In this document: in pieces, positions 17,274 through 24,514 of the stretch | Layout of the letters: each line of letters begins with the position of its first letter | How positions within the stretch are numbered: the first letter of the stretch is position 1 | Assembly (NCBI GenBank): GCA_029248265.1 | Contig: JAQWJQ010000154.1 | Location: forward strand, 1-44,477 | Origin: Planctomycetota bacterium | GTDB lineage: Bacteria; Planctomycetota; UBA1135; GCA-002686595 | Direction of reading: 5' to 3' | Length of the DNA stretch: 44,477 nucleotides | The notes under the pieces: generated by a model | What the model saw: the letters and a program-made list of their open reading frames with translations, nothing else | What the model was told of the DNA's origin: nothing | Databases searched by the model: none | Made by a program: the position numbers and the translations under genes

Positions 17274-18137
17274 TCAGGAGTCCGCGAGGGCCCGACGGAC
17301 CGCGTCCATCGCCTCACGCGCGGCGTCCGGCCCACGATGTCCATCGCGGGAGAGCTCAACGGCGCCGATGCCAGCGAAGCCTGCGCGCGTGAGACCGTCC
17401 AAGGCCTCCGCGAGGTCGAGGTCTCCCTCACCGAATGGGAGGTGCTCATGCCGCCCGCGCGGACAATCCGCGAGGTGGACATGAACGAGGCGCGACGAGA
17501 GGCGCTCGGCGACGTGGCTCACCGGCTCATCTCCCGTGACCACGCAATGGCCCACGTCGAGCGTCAGACCCAGGTCGTCGAGTGCAGCCCCGCCCCGCGC
17601 CACCAGCGTCTCGAACCCGATGGGTCGCTCCACGAACATCCCCGGCTCCGGCTCCAGGGCGACGCGCACTCCGGCCCCCTCTGCGTGCGCGAGCACCGGC
17701 ACCAGGCCCTCGATGAGGCGATCGCCCAGCACATGGTCCGGATCAACGTCGAGGGTGCCCAGCACGGCTGCGGGCGCTGATCCCGCCCATAGCGAGACCA
17801 CTCCGGCGCCGAGCTCCGCGGCGAGGTCGACACAGCGCCGGTAGAAGTCGATCCGCCGGGACCGGTCCGCCGGCGCGTCCTCCAGCAGCGATGGGCGGTG
17901 CTTGCGCCGTGGATCCAGGAGGAAGCGCGCCCCCGTCTCCACCGCGGCGGCTAACCCGAGGTCGGCGAGCTGCGTGCTGATCGAGGAGACCTCTCCGGGC
18001 CGCAGCTGAAAAGGGTCCAGCCCCCCGACGTCGGGAGTGATCGAGACCGCCTCGTAACCGAGCTCGCTGATGAGCTCGAGCGCCTCTGGGAGGCGATGTG
18101 ACCCCAGCCCGTTGGTGTTGTAGCCGATCCGAAACAT
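17274..18137 (-). CDS. Sugar phosphate isomerase/epimerase-like TIM-barrel protein
   Basis: A protein of 287 residues of the xylose isomerase-like / AP-endonuclease 2 TIM-barrel superfamily. It opens MFRIGYNTNGLGSHRL. Candidate metal ligands typical of the superfamily are seen in order: Glu in VALEPEPGMFV, Asp/His in LTLDVGHCVV, His in LVHVHLADCPRGRHEHLPFG and Glu in GIGAVELSRDGH. Members isomerise or epimerise sugars and polyols using a divalent metal; the substrate cannot be told. The ATG at 18137 follows the TatB-like stop by 10 bp, so the gene is probably the last of a four-gene unit (DUF1080, small Tat-like, TatB-like, this gene). It has no signal peptide and should be cytoplasmic. Confidence 0.8.
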   Translation of the reverse strand: MFRIGYNTNGLGSHRLPEALELISELGYEAVSITPDVGGLDPFQLRPGEVSSISTQLADLGLAAAVETGARFLLDPRRKHRPSLLEDAPADRSRRIDFYRRCVDLAAELGAGVVSLWAGSAPAAVLGTLDVDPDHVLGDRLIEGLVPVLAHAEGAGVRVALEPEPGMFVERPIGFETLVARGGAALDDLGLTLDVGHCVVTGDEPVSHVAERLSSRLVHVHLADCPRGRHEHLPFGEGDLDLAEALDGLTRAGFAGIGAVELSRDGHRGPDAAREAMDAVRRALADS

Positions 18138-18147
18138 TGCGCCGCCC

Positions 18148-18759
18148 TCAGCCGGGACGCCTCGGCGGGGCGCCTGGGGTGTCCCCCGTCTCCACCGGAG
18201 GGGCCTCCTCCAGGCCCGCGGCTCCTTCACTGGCAGCCTCCCCAAGGGGGGCGTCGACGGAGGTCTCCCGCTCGGAGTCGGTCACGGTCTCATGTCCCAC
18301 GGCGTCCCCAGGGCTCGACCCTGCTTCGTCGTCGGGGGAGGGCTCACGTCGGTCCACGTCCTCGTCGGCGTCCCATTCGCCGGACGCGATGATCCCGTCC
18401 GCCGGCTGGATCTCCACCGAGGAGTCGTAGTACTCGTGGGCGCGAGCGTCGTCGGGATCCTCGGACTCGTCGTAGGGGTCGATGGCCGCTGCGGGCGGCG
18501 GCGGGCCCGGATCCACGTCGAAGTCAGCGGCCCGTGGGATGCTCATCTCTATGTCTCGACGGACCCGGCGGAGCTCATCCTCAAGGCCAGTATCCCGCCA
18601 CATCTTCGTCAGGGCCCGGCGGGCCCTCATGAAGTGCGCGACGCCCCTCAGCGCCACGTCCGGGAGTCGAGACCCGAACACCATCAGCGCGGCCGCCACG
18701 ACCACGAGGAGCTCGAAGCCATTGATCGTTCCAAAGATCGCCAGGACCATCGGGATCAC
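18148..18759 (-). CDS. TatA/TatB-like protein with long acidic tail
   Basis: A protein of 203 residues. The N-terminus has one transmembrane helix with the TatA/B signature (FELLVVVAAALMVFGSRLPDV), then an amphipathic basic helix (RARRALTKMWRDT...RRVRRDIE). This matches the E-x...F-G-x-x-L-P pattern of twin-arginine translocase TatB/TatA. The rest, from about residue 80, is a Pro/Glu/Asp-rich disordered tail. The GTG start at 18759 overlaps the TGA of the preceding small Tat-like gene (GTGA), which favours translational coupling; the ATG at 18750 is an alternative. TatB-type proteins form the substrate receptor with TatC for export of folded proteins. No tatC is in the window. Confidence 0.75.
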   Translation of the reverse strand: MIPMVLAIFGTINGFELLVVVAAALMVFGSRLPDVALRGVAHFMRARRALTKMWRDTGLEDELRRVRRDIEMSIPRAADFDVDPGPPPPAAAIDPYDESEDPDDARAHEYYDSSVEIQPADGIIASGEWDADEDVDRREPSPDDEAGSSPGDAVGHETVTDSERETSVDAPLGEAASEGAAGLEEAPPVETGDTPGAPPRRPG

Positions 18760-18896
18760 CGTCGCTCGGCCCGGCGCGCGAGCCGGACCAGGGAGCGGGG
18801 AATGCGAACGCCCACCAGTGCCAGGACGGCAGCGGTGATGAGCAGGAACTCCGTCGGGTTGACGGAGCCGAGGAACGCGAGTGAGGCGAGGAGCAT
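18756..18896 (-). CDS. Very small TatA/B-like membrane protein, 46 residues
   Basis: A protein of 46 residues: MLLASLAFLGSVNPTEFLLI..., one hydrophobic helix preceded by N-P-T-E. It is followed by V-G-V-R-I-P-R-S-L and a basic end (VRLARRAERR). The E at the start of the helix, the G-x-R-x-P turn and the amphipathic basic helix copy the TatA/B pattern but stop just after the amphipathic helix. Its stop overlaps the start of the larger TatB-like gene by 4 bp, and it begins 29 bp after the DUF1080 gene. It may be a partner subunit of the following protein; the exact role is unknown. Confidence 0.6.
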   Translation of the reverse strand: MLLASLAFLGSVNPTEFLLITAAVLALVGVRIPRSLVRLARRAERR

Positions 18897-18925
18897 CGGC
18901 GGAGGCAGTCTAACCGGTCGGACCG

Positions 18926-19633
18926 TTAGAGCTTGAAGAGGTCGACCCGACGAAACTCGGCTTCCGCACCCTCGGCCTGGAGCGCGATCTGCCCGGAAGA
19001 GGCCGTGCAATTGACCCCCTGATTGACCAGGTCGCCGTTGACCCAGATGTCGACGCTCTCGAAACGGCACTCGATCACCATCGTGTTCCACTCGCCGGGA
19101 GGCACCTCTGAGCCGTCGGTGAGGTTGAGAATGCGGCGGCGCTTCCCCTCCTCGACGCCCCATTCTTCGGGGTCTGGCCCCCGCCTCGTCTCCATATCAA
19201 CCGTCTCGATGTTCTCTCCGATGCACCAGAAGTCCCCGGCGTTGCTGTGGTGCATCTGGCACTCGATGGACTGCGGGAACATGCCGTAGAGCCGGCGCGG
19301 CTCGGAGCAGTGGACGAGGACGCCGCAGTTGCCCGGCTCGCCGGTCCACCGGTACTCCACCTCCAGGCGATAGTCACGGTAGGCTCGGTCCGTGATGAGG
19401 TGCCCCTGGGGAGTCCCCAGGCTCATCAGCAACCCGCCGCGGACGACGAAGGTCGGGGGGAGGTCCGGGTTGTCGTCGGCCCCGGGGACATCCACGTGCC
19501 ATCCATCGAGGGACTTGCCGTCGAAGAGCGGTTCGAAGACGGGTTCTCCGCCTGCTTCTCCACCACCGCCACAGGCGGAGAGGAAGGCTGTGAGGAGCAG
19601 GAGCGGCGCAGCCGGAAGACTCGGGGAGGGCAT
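18926..19633 (-). CDS. DUF1080 (3-keto-disaccharide hydrolase-like) lipoprotein
   Basis: A protein of 235 residues. A lipoprotein signal (LTAFLSAC, Cys 21) is followed by a Gly/Glu linker and a DUF1080 concanavalin-like domain: FEPLFDGKSLDGWHV at the N-terminus, YRDYRLEVEYRW, GNCGVLVHCSE, QSIECQMHHSNAGDFW, and the C-terminal PPGEWNTMVIECRF / VNGDLVNQG. Members bind or cleave glycans (3-keto-glycoside hydrolases) and are heavily expanded in planctomycetes. The protein should be anchored in the cell envelope. It heads a minus-strand unit with the two Tat-like genes. The ATG at 19633 is the only start giving a proper signal peptide. Confidence 0.85.
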   Translation of the reverse strand: MPSPSLPAAPLLLLTAFLSACGGGGEAGGEPVFEPLFDGKSLDGWHVDVPGADDNPDLPPTFVVRGGLLMSLGTPQGHLITDRAYRDYRLEVEYRWTGEPGNCGVLVHCSEPRRLYGMFPQSIECQMHHSNAGDFWCIGENIETVDMETRRGPDPEEWGVEEGKRRRILNLTDGSEVPPGEWNTMVIECRFESVDIWVNGDLVNQGVNCTASSGQIALQAEGAEAEFRRVDLFKL

Positions 19634-19780
19634 CGGGAGTGGGGGTCGTGACGGATGTCGTGACGGGGGTTGTGACGGGGAAAAGCCGCGGAGGAGGCGA
19701 CCGGAGGGCCCAGCCTAACGGCCCACAGCATTCGTGAACGGCCCACCCTCAGATCCGCGCGGAGACTAGGCTCGGCGGTG

Positions 19781-20476
19781 ATGGATCCCCAATTCGTCCT
19801 CGCCGCCGGCTTCTACGTGGTCTTCGTGCTGTCGACCATCCTCCACGAGGCAGCCCATGCCTGGGCCGCGCTGCGCCTCGGCGACGACACGGCCTTTCGC
19901 GCCGGGCAGGTCTCCCTGGACCCGATCCCGCACATCACCCGGGAGCCGATCGGCATGGTCGTGCTACCGATCCTGACCCTCTCCTTCATCGGCTGGCCGC
20001 TCGGCTTCGCGAGCGCGCCCTACGACCCTGTCTGGGCCGACCGCTACCCGCGGCGAGCTGGGTGGATGGCGCTCGCTGGGCCGGGCGCGAACCTGCTGCT
20101 GTTCCTCTTCGCGGCCGTCGGGCTCCGTTGGGGGCTCGCGAGCGGGCTCTTCCAGCCCCCCGAGGCCCTCGGTCTGTACTCGGTCGTCGAGACCTCAGGG
20201 ACCGCCGTCGGACGCTCCCTGGCGATCTTCCTCAGCCTCGTCTTCGTTCAGAACCTGTTACTGCTGCTCTTCAACCTCATCCCCGTCGCGCCCCTGGACG
20301 GGAGCGCTGCCGCCGCTCTCATCTTGCCGCCGAAGGCGTTTGGCTCTTACTCCAGGCTGATGAGCCAACCCGGGATGTCCATCATCGGTCTCGTCCTGGC
20401 CTGGAGCCTCTTCGACCGGCTCTTCGTCCCGGCCTACCGAGAGGCGATCCAACTCGTCTACGCAGGCCTCCAGTAG
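19781..20476 (+). CDS. Site-2 protease-like M50 membrane metallopeptidase
   Basis: An integral membrane protein of about 231 residues. The zinc motif HEAAH sits in the first helix (LSTILHEAAHAWAALRLGDD), and the third ligand lies in NLIPVAPLDG (N-x2-P-x2-P-L-D-G), both diagnostic of the compact M50/S2P group often annotated as site-2 protease family. Four to six hydrophobic segments are visible. The family carries out intramembrane proteolysis; the substrate is not shown, and no PDZ domain is present. The ATG at 19781 is preceded directly by an in-frame GTG (19778), so the start is uncertain by one codon. Confidence 0.85.
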   Translation: MDPQFVLAAGFYVVFVLSTILHEAAHAWAALRLGDDTAFRAGQVSLDPIPHITREPIGMVVLPILTLSFIGWPLGFASAPYDPVWADRYPRRAGWMALAGPGANLLLFLFAAVGLRWGLASGLFQPPEALGLYSVVETSGTAVGRSLAIFLSLVFVQNLLLLLFNLIPVAPLDGSAAAALILPPKAFGSYSRLMSQPGMSIIGLVLAWSLFDRLFVPAYREAIQLVYAGLQ

Positions 20477-20521
20477 GTCCGCGTCCACGCGAGCCATCCT
20501 GGGTCCCCGACACCTCGCGAC

Positions 20522-21577
20522 ATGGAGACGAAAGACCCAGGAACAAGCCCGTTTCAGACCATGAACCTGTCGATGACTCCCGCTGTGAAGAACCTGCTCT
20601 CGCTCCTCCTCTTGGCCTTCAGCTTGGTCGATCCGACCGCAGCCCAGGAGCCCTTGACTCCGCCGCCCACGGACGAGAACGGCGTTCTCAAGGTGGAGGT
20701 CTCGTTCCTCCTCGTCGACGTGATGGGGATCCTCGACGCGGAGCAGGAGATCAAGGCGGACCTCTTCTTTCGCCTCCACTGGACCGACCCCCGCCTCGCC
20801 AGCGAAGGCGCAGAGAGCCGCTTCCTCCCCCTCGATTCCATCTGGGCTCCGAACTTCCAGTCCACCAAGAACCGTGGAGCGAGGGAGATGCTCCCAAGGG
20901 TCGCCATGGTCGATGCCTCGGGCGGAGCCACTTATACGCAGCGGCTCACCGGGCGCTTCGGGGCCTCCACCTACCTGGCCAACTTCCCCTTCGACCGCCA
21001 CCAGATCTCGTTCCCGTTCTTCTTCGCGACGAGCGAAGGAGTCGTGGAGTACGCCGTCGAGCAGGGACCGGTCGTCGAGATCTCGAACCTGCTCTCGACC
21101 CCTGACTGGGAGATCAGCGGCGCCTCCATGTCCACGGAACCGCTGCGGGTCAGCGAGGCCCTGCCGCCGGTGCCCAGCGCCACGCTCACGATCCAGGCGA
21201 GCCGGATCACCACACACTACATCTGGAACACGATTCTCCCGCTGATCGTGATCGTGATGATGTCGTGGACCGTCTTCTGGGCGCCCCCCGCGCAGATCGC
21301 CGTCCAGTTCGGGTTCTCGGCCACCTCGATCCTGACGGTCATCGCGTACCGCTTCGCACTCGCGAACCAGGTCCCCCCGCTCTCCTACAGCACGCGCCTC
21401 GATGTGTTCCTGAACGGCGCCTTCATCCTCGCGTTCCTCGCGCTCTTGGAGGTGATCCTGACTGCACGACTCATCTACCGGGAGCGGGTCGCGGCCGCGG
21501 AGCGGGTCGACCTCCACGCCCGATGGGTCTTCCCGCTCCTGCTCGTCGCCGTGGCCGCGCGCGCCTTCGTCCTCTAG
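20522..21577 (+). CDS. Pentameric ligand-gated ion channel homologue (prokaryotic Cys-loop-type)
   Basis: A protein of about 351 residues with the pLGIC layout of GLIC/ELIC. After an N-terminal signal (hydrophobic LLSLLLLAFSLVDPTAAQ) comes a beta-sandwich extracellular domain, with FRLHWTDPRL, SIWAPNF and the Pro-loop FPFDRHQISFPFFF, which lacks both cysteines as usual in bacteria. Four transmembrane helices follow: M1 near ITTHYIWNTILPL, the pore-lining M2 in QFGFSATSILTVIAYRF, then M3 and a C-terminal M4. The assembled pentamer would form a gated ion channel in the inner membrane with its binding domain in the periplasm. The ligand is unknown. The in-frame ATG at 20561 is a plausible alternative start that gives a shorter signal peptide. 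Confidence 0.85.
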   Translation: METKDPGTSPFQTMNLSMTPAVKNLLSLLLLAFSLVDPTAAQEPLTPPPTDENGVLKVEVSFLLVDVMGILDAEQEIKADLFFRLHWTDPRLASEGAESRFLPLDSIWAPNFQSTKNRGAREMLPRVAMVDASGGATYTQRLTGRFGASTYLANFPFDRHQISFPFFFATSEGVVEYAVEQGPVVEISNLLSTPDWEISGASMSTEPLRVSEALPPVPSATLTIQASRITTHYIWNTILPLIVIVMMSWTVFWAPPAQIAVQFGFSATSILTVIAYRFALANQVPPLSYSTRLDVFLNGAFILAFLALLEVILTARLIYRERVAAAERVDLHARWVFPLLLVAVAARAFVL

Positions 21578-21584
21578 ACCCGGC

Positions 21585-22193
21585 TCACCCGCCGCTGCTC
21601 CCCCGGAGGAGCCAGAGGTTGCGAGCCTGCACCAGCGGGCCGGGGAGGAACCCGGCGATGAAGATCGGGTCCCCACGCTCGCACACGTACGCCAGCAACA
21701 GCAGGTTGCCGGAGAGGCTGAGCCACCAGAAAGACGCCGGGAAGTGAGCGTCGCCCGACTGTTCACTGGCGTACCACTGGACGACGAAGCGCGAGCCGAA
21801 CAGCGACTGCCCGAGAAAGGCAATGCCGGACCAGAGCGCGTCGACCGTGCCGTCCGCCAGGTTCTTGAGGGCCAGAGCCAGGAAGGCGAGGCCGCTGAGC
21901 CCGGCGAGCAGCAGCGCCGGACGCTGGCTGAGTTGACCCGCCTTGGACCCGAGATAGGCGATGGAGACGTTGCGCAGATAGATGATCAACGTGAGCCCGT
22001 AGCCGAGGCTCAGGGGCAGGTCGCCCAGGACGACCGCGTAGCTCCCGAGGAGGATCGCGCCGCCGACGGAGAGCCACCAGAACGCCCGCGGAGCCACGCT
22101 CCGACCGGCCCGCTCCGACAGCAACCACTGGACGAGGAACCGTGAGAAGTAGCAGGCGTTACCCAGCCAGCCGATTGCCTCCATCCAGGTCAT
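21585..22193 (-). CDS. LpxB-N-like (LAB_N) membrane protein, internally duplicated
   Basis: A hydrophobic protein of 202 residues carrying two copies of the LAB_N domain found at the N-terminus of some lipid-A-disaccharide synthases. Copy 1 (about residues 9-74) has FSRFLVQWLLSERAGRS and FWWLSVGGAILLGSY; copy 2 (about 127-196) has GSRFVVQWYASEQSGD and FWWLSLSGNLLLLAY. The R-F-V-Q-W...S-E-x-x-G and P-x-x-F-W-W-L-S signatures are repeated at the same spacing. Each copy is expected to have about three transmembrane helices. Stand-alone LAB_N proteins are usually single-copy and are often linked to lipid or undecaprenyl-sugar metabolism; the molecular role is not established. It converges on the channel gene with an 7-bp gap. 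Confidence 0.78.
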   Translation of the reverse strand: MTWMEAIGWLGNACYFSRFLVQWLLSERAGRSVAPRAFWWLSVGGAILLGSYAVVLGDLPLSLGYGLTLIIYLRNVSIAYLGSKAGQLSQRPALLLAGLSGLAFLALALKNLADGTVDALWSGIAFLGQSLFGSRFVVQWYASEQSGDAHFPASFWWLSLSGNLLLLAYVCERGDPIFIAGFLPGPLVQARNLWLLRGSSGG

Positions 22194-22281
22194 GTTGAGC
22201 GGGGCCCAGGTCCCGAACCCCGCCTCGAACGGAGGCGCGCAGGGTCAGCCCGCCCGGAGGCTAACACGCCGCGCTCGGCGC

Positions 22282-23313
22282 TCAGCGGTTGCGATAGACC
22301 GAGTGGCACTCGAGGCAGCTCTCGGCCACCGCGTCGTAGGCCAACTCCAGTTCCGCGGAGCGGTCCACGCCCGGCTCAGATCGGCAGTCCGTCAGGAGCT
22401 CGACGAGTCGCCCCGTTCCCTCTCGGCTGTCCGTCAGCCAGGCCCGAAAGTCGTCCGCGAAGGTCGCCGTCTCGTCCATCTCAGAGCATGCGTCGAGATG
22501 CTGCAGGACCGTCGAGGCTGAGCGCAAGGGGTCGATGTCGGGGTGATCTTGGCTCTCCACCCAGCCGTTCTTGCGGATGAGCTTCACCTCGTCCCAGGAG
22601 CGCGTCAGGGTGACCATCGCCTCGCGCAACCCGGAGAAGCGCTGGGCCGAGAGGAAGTCAAAGTCGTACGCCGCGGTCTCCTCGGCGGTGGGGAACTCTG
22701 CGGTGGCCACCGTCAGGTAGAGCCCCTCGTACTTCTTCGCCGTGGTGCACCAGTGCCGCATCTCAGCGATCGCGCGGTCTCGGTTCAGCCCGTCCAGCGC
22801 GACCGAACCGATCGCCGCTGCGGCCGGACCACGATGGCGGCCGTGGAAGCAGTGCACATAGAACGGAGCCTCGTACTCGCGGAACGCCTTGGCGATCTGG
22901 AGGACCTGGTCGTCGGTGATCCCCTTGTACTGGATGGGGACGTGAACGTAACGCAGGCCCAGTTCTTCCGCGCCCTCGACGTCTGGGGCCTTGCCGTCGA
23001 CGGAGAAGATGGTCTTGACGCCCCATGCACCGAGCTGCGCGAGCGCCTCTCGATCCACCGGCTCGCTCCCCGTGATGATCCGGTCACTGAACCGGTAGAC
23101 GTTCTGCAGCCCCGGGTAGTTGCCCGGCGGGACCGCAGGGAGGGCGAACTCGCCAGCGGCATCCCAGGCGCTGCCCTCGAGGGGGAGGGGAGGCGCCACC
23201 TGAGCCTGGGCCACGCTCGCGGACCGGGACATCACGACGCCGTCCCCTGCCTGGCAGGAGGTCACGGCGACCGCGAGGATCAGGGCGGCGCTGGCTTGGA
23301 GGGAGAATCGCAT
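22282..23313 (-). CDS. Dual-specificity/tyrosine phosphatase-like lipoprotein with C-terminal CxxCH
   Basis: A protein of 343 residues. The signal peptide ends in a lipobox-like VTSC (Cys 20). Residues ~65-200 form a Cys-based phosphatase domain: GLQNVYRFSDRIITGSEP, TIFSVDGKAPD (candidate general acid) and the P-loop HC155-F-H-G-R-H-R161 (C-x5-R). Residues ~230-343 are helical and end with S-C333-L-E-C-H337-S-V-Y-R, a haem c-binding CxxCH at the very C-terminus, as in cytochrome c' / c556-like four-helix bundles. The protein should therefore be an envelope-anchored phosphatase fused to a haem domain. The ATG at 23313 gives the signal peptide. The pairing of a phosphatase with a cytochrome is uncommon; the substrate is unknown. 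Confidence 0.78.
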   Translation of the reverse strand: MRFSLQASAALILAVAVTSCQAGDGVVMSRSASVAQAQVAPPLPLEGSAWDAAGEFALPAVPPGNYPGLQNVYRFSDRIITGSEPVDREALAQLGAWGVKTIFSVDGKAPDVEGAEELGLRYVHVPIQYKGITDDQVLQIAKAFREYEAPFYVHCFHGRHRGPAAAAIGSVALDGLNRDRAIAEMRHWCTTAKKYEGLYLTVATAEFPTAEETAAYDFDFLSAQRFSGLREAMVTLTRSWDEVKLIRKNGWVESQDHPDIDPLRSASTVLQHLDACSEMDETATFADDFRAWLTDSREGTGRLVELLTDCRSEPGVDRSAELELAYDAVAESCLECHSVYRNR

Positions 23314-23499
23314 GGATCAGGACGTCGGCGGGACGCCCTCCCCACTGGCAAGGGGCGTGCCATCCCGGCGCCAACACGCCTGCAGGCCATGAATAGACCC
23401 TCTCTGCGAGGGGGTGTCACGGGACCGGAACAGGGCTGGACGCGGCAGGAGAGGATAGCCGGAGAGCCCTTTTCCAGGGGGAAGAGGCTGCTCCGGAGG

Positions 23500-23514
23500 T
23501 GGCACCACGTGCCA
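23500..23514 (-). terminator. Possible terminator hairpin after the kinase gene
   Basis: TGGCAC-CAC-GTGCCA forms a 6-bp stem with a 3-nt loop, 8 bp after the kinase stop. No T-run follows, so the assignment is tentative. Confidence 0.25.
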
Positions 23515-23521
23515 GGACGGG

Positions 23522-24514
23522 TCAGTCGCCCCGCAGCAGCCGCGCGCGGGCCGCTGGATCCAGGCCCACGGAGCACCGCTCCAGAGCCACCAACGCCGCC
23601 CCGACCAGGTTGGACGCCCTCGCAGGCGTACAGCGCGCCGTCGGGACGCGCCGCAGGACAGCGGCGTGCACGAGCTCTCGGTAGGCCGGGACGTTCTCTC
23701 CGAGGCCGCCCGTGAGCACCACCTCCACCTCTCCACCGGCGAAGTCGAGGGTCCTCCAGACCGCTTCGGCGCACTCCGCGAGGGCATCCGCACCCCGCTC
23801 GAGGAGCCGAGAGGCCTCGGGATCGCCACGCTCAGCGGCCGCCGTCACCAGCGGCGCCAGCGCCGCCCGACGGGCCCGAGCGTCGCCCTCGCCGTCGATG
23901 GCAGGAAGCAACTCCCGCATGTGCTCGAGGCCGAGGGCCTCCATGACGCTGCCTTCCAACGACGTGGAGGGCCCGCGGCCATCGAAGGCCCTGGCCGCCG
24001 CGATCATGGCGCCCGTCCCCAACCAGGTGGCGCTGCCCACATCATCCAGCAGGCTGCCCCAGCCACCGGACTGAAAGGTCCGGCCGGAGCCGTCCCGGCC
24101 AAAACACGAGCTGCCGGTACCCGCGATGAGCGCGATCCCGTCGCCCCCACCCAGCCCACCGGCCAGCGCGCCCACGAGGTCGATGTCGACCTCGACAGCC
24201 TCGAGGGACCCCATCCCAACCTGCGCGACCAGCCGCCGAACCAACTCGCGGTTCGCAGCCGTCCCCACGCTCGCCATCGCGCAAAAGACGGACTCAGCTG
24301 GCCTGGGCTCACGCCCTGCGCTCGCCCACGCACCCCGCCAAGCCTCCCCGAGGTGCTCGCCGAGCTGCGCTTCCCCCATGTCGTGGAGGTTCCCACTCCC
24401 GCTGGTGCCCTCGCCGAGCCGCCGCCCCTCTCCGTCGACCAGAAGGACGCGTGTGCTGGTCCCGCCGCCGTCGATCCCGATGGCATGGACCGTGGAAGAG
24501 AGCGCCTTACTCAC
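23522..24514 (-). CDS. BadF/BadG/BcrA/BcrD-type ATPase, N-acetylglucosamine kinase-like
   Basis: A protein of 330 residues of the ASKHA fold. The phosphate-1 motif is AIGIDGGGTSTRVLLVDGEG, phosphate-2/adenosine region DGIALIAGTGSSCFG, then GGWGSLLDDVGSATWLG, and near the end VEVVLTGGLGENVPAYRELV. This pattern is that of NagK/BcrAD family kinases that phosphorylate N-acetylglucosamine or related amino sugars. A GTG at 24514 is the start, overlapping the stop of the upstream TPR gene by 8 bp, so the two are probably translationally coupled. GlcNAc kinase activity would fit amino-sugar salvage, for example from cell-wall turnover, but that is inference. It should be cytoplasmic. Confidence 0.82.
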   Translation of the reverse strand: MSKALSSTVHAIGIDGGGTSTRVLLVDGEGRRLGEGTSGSGNLHDMGEAQLGEHLGEAWRGAWASAGREPRPAESVFCAMASVGTAANRELVRRLVAQVGMGSLEAVEVDIDLVGALAGGLGGGDGIALIAGTGSSCFGRDGSGRTFQSGGWGSLLDDVGSATWLGTGAMIAAARAFDGRGPSTSLEGSVMEALGLEHMRELLPAIDGEGDARARRAALAPLVTAAAERGDPEASRLLERGADALAECAEAVWRTLDFAGGEVEVVLTGGLGENVPAYRELVHAAVLRRVPTARCTPARASNLVGAALVALERCSVGLDPAARARLLRGD

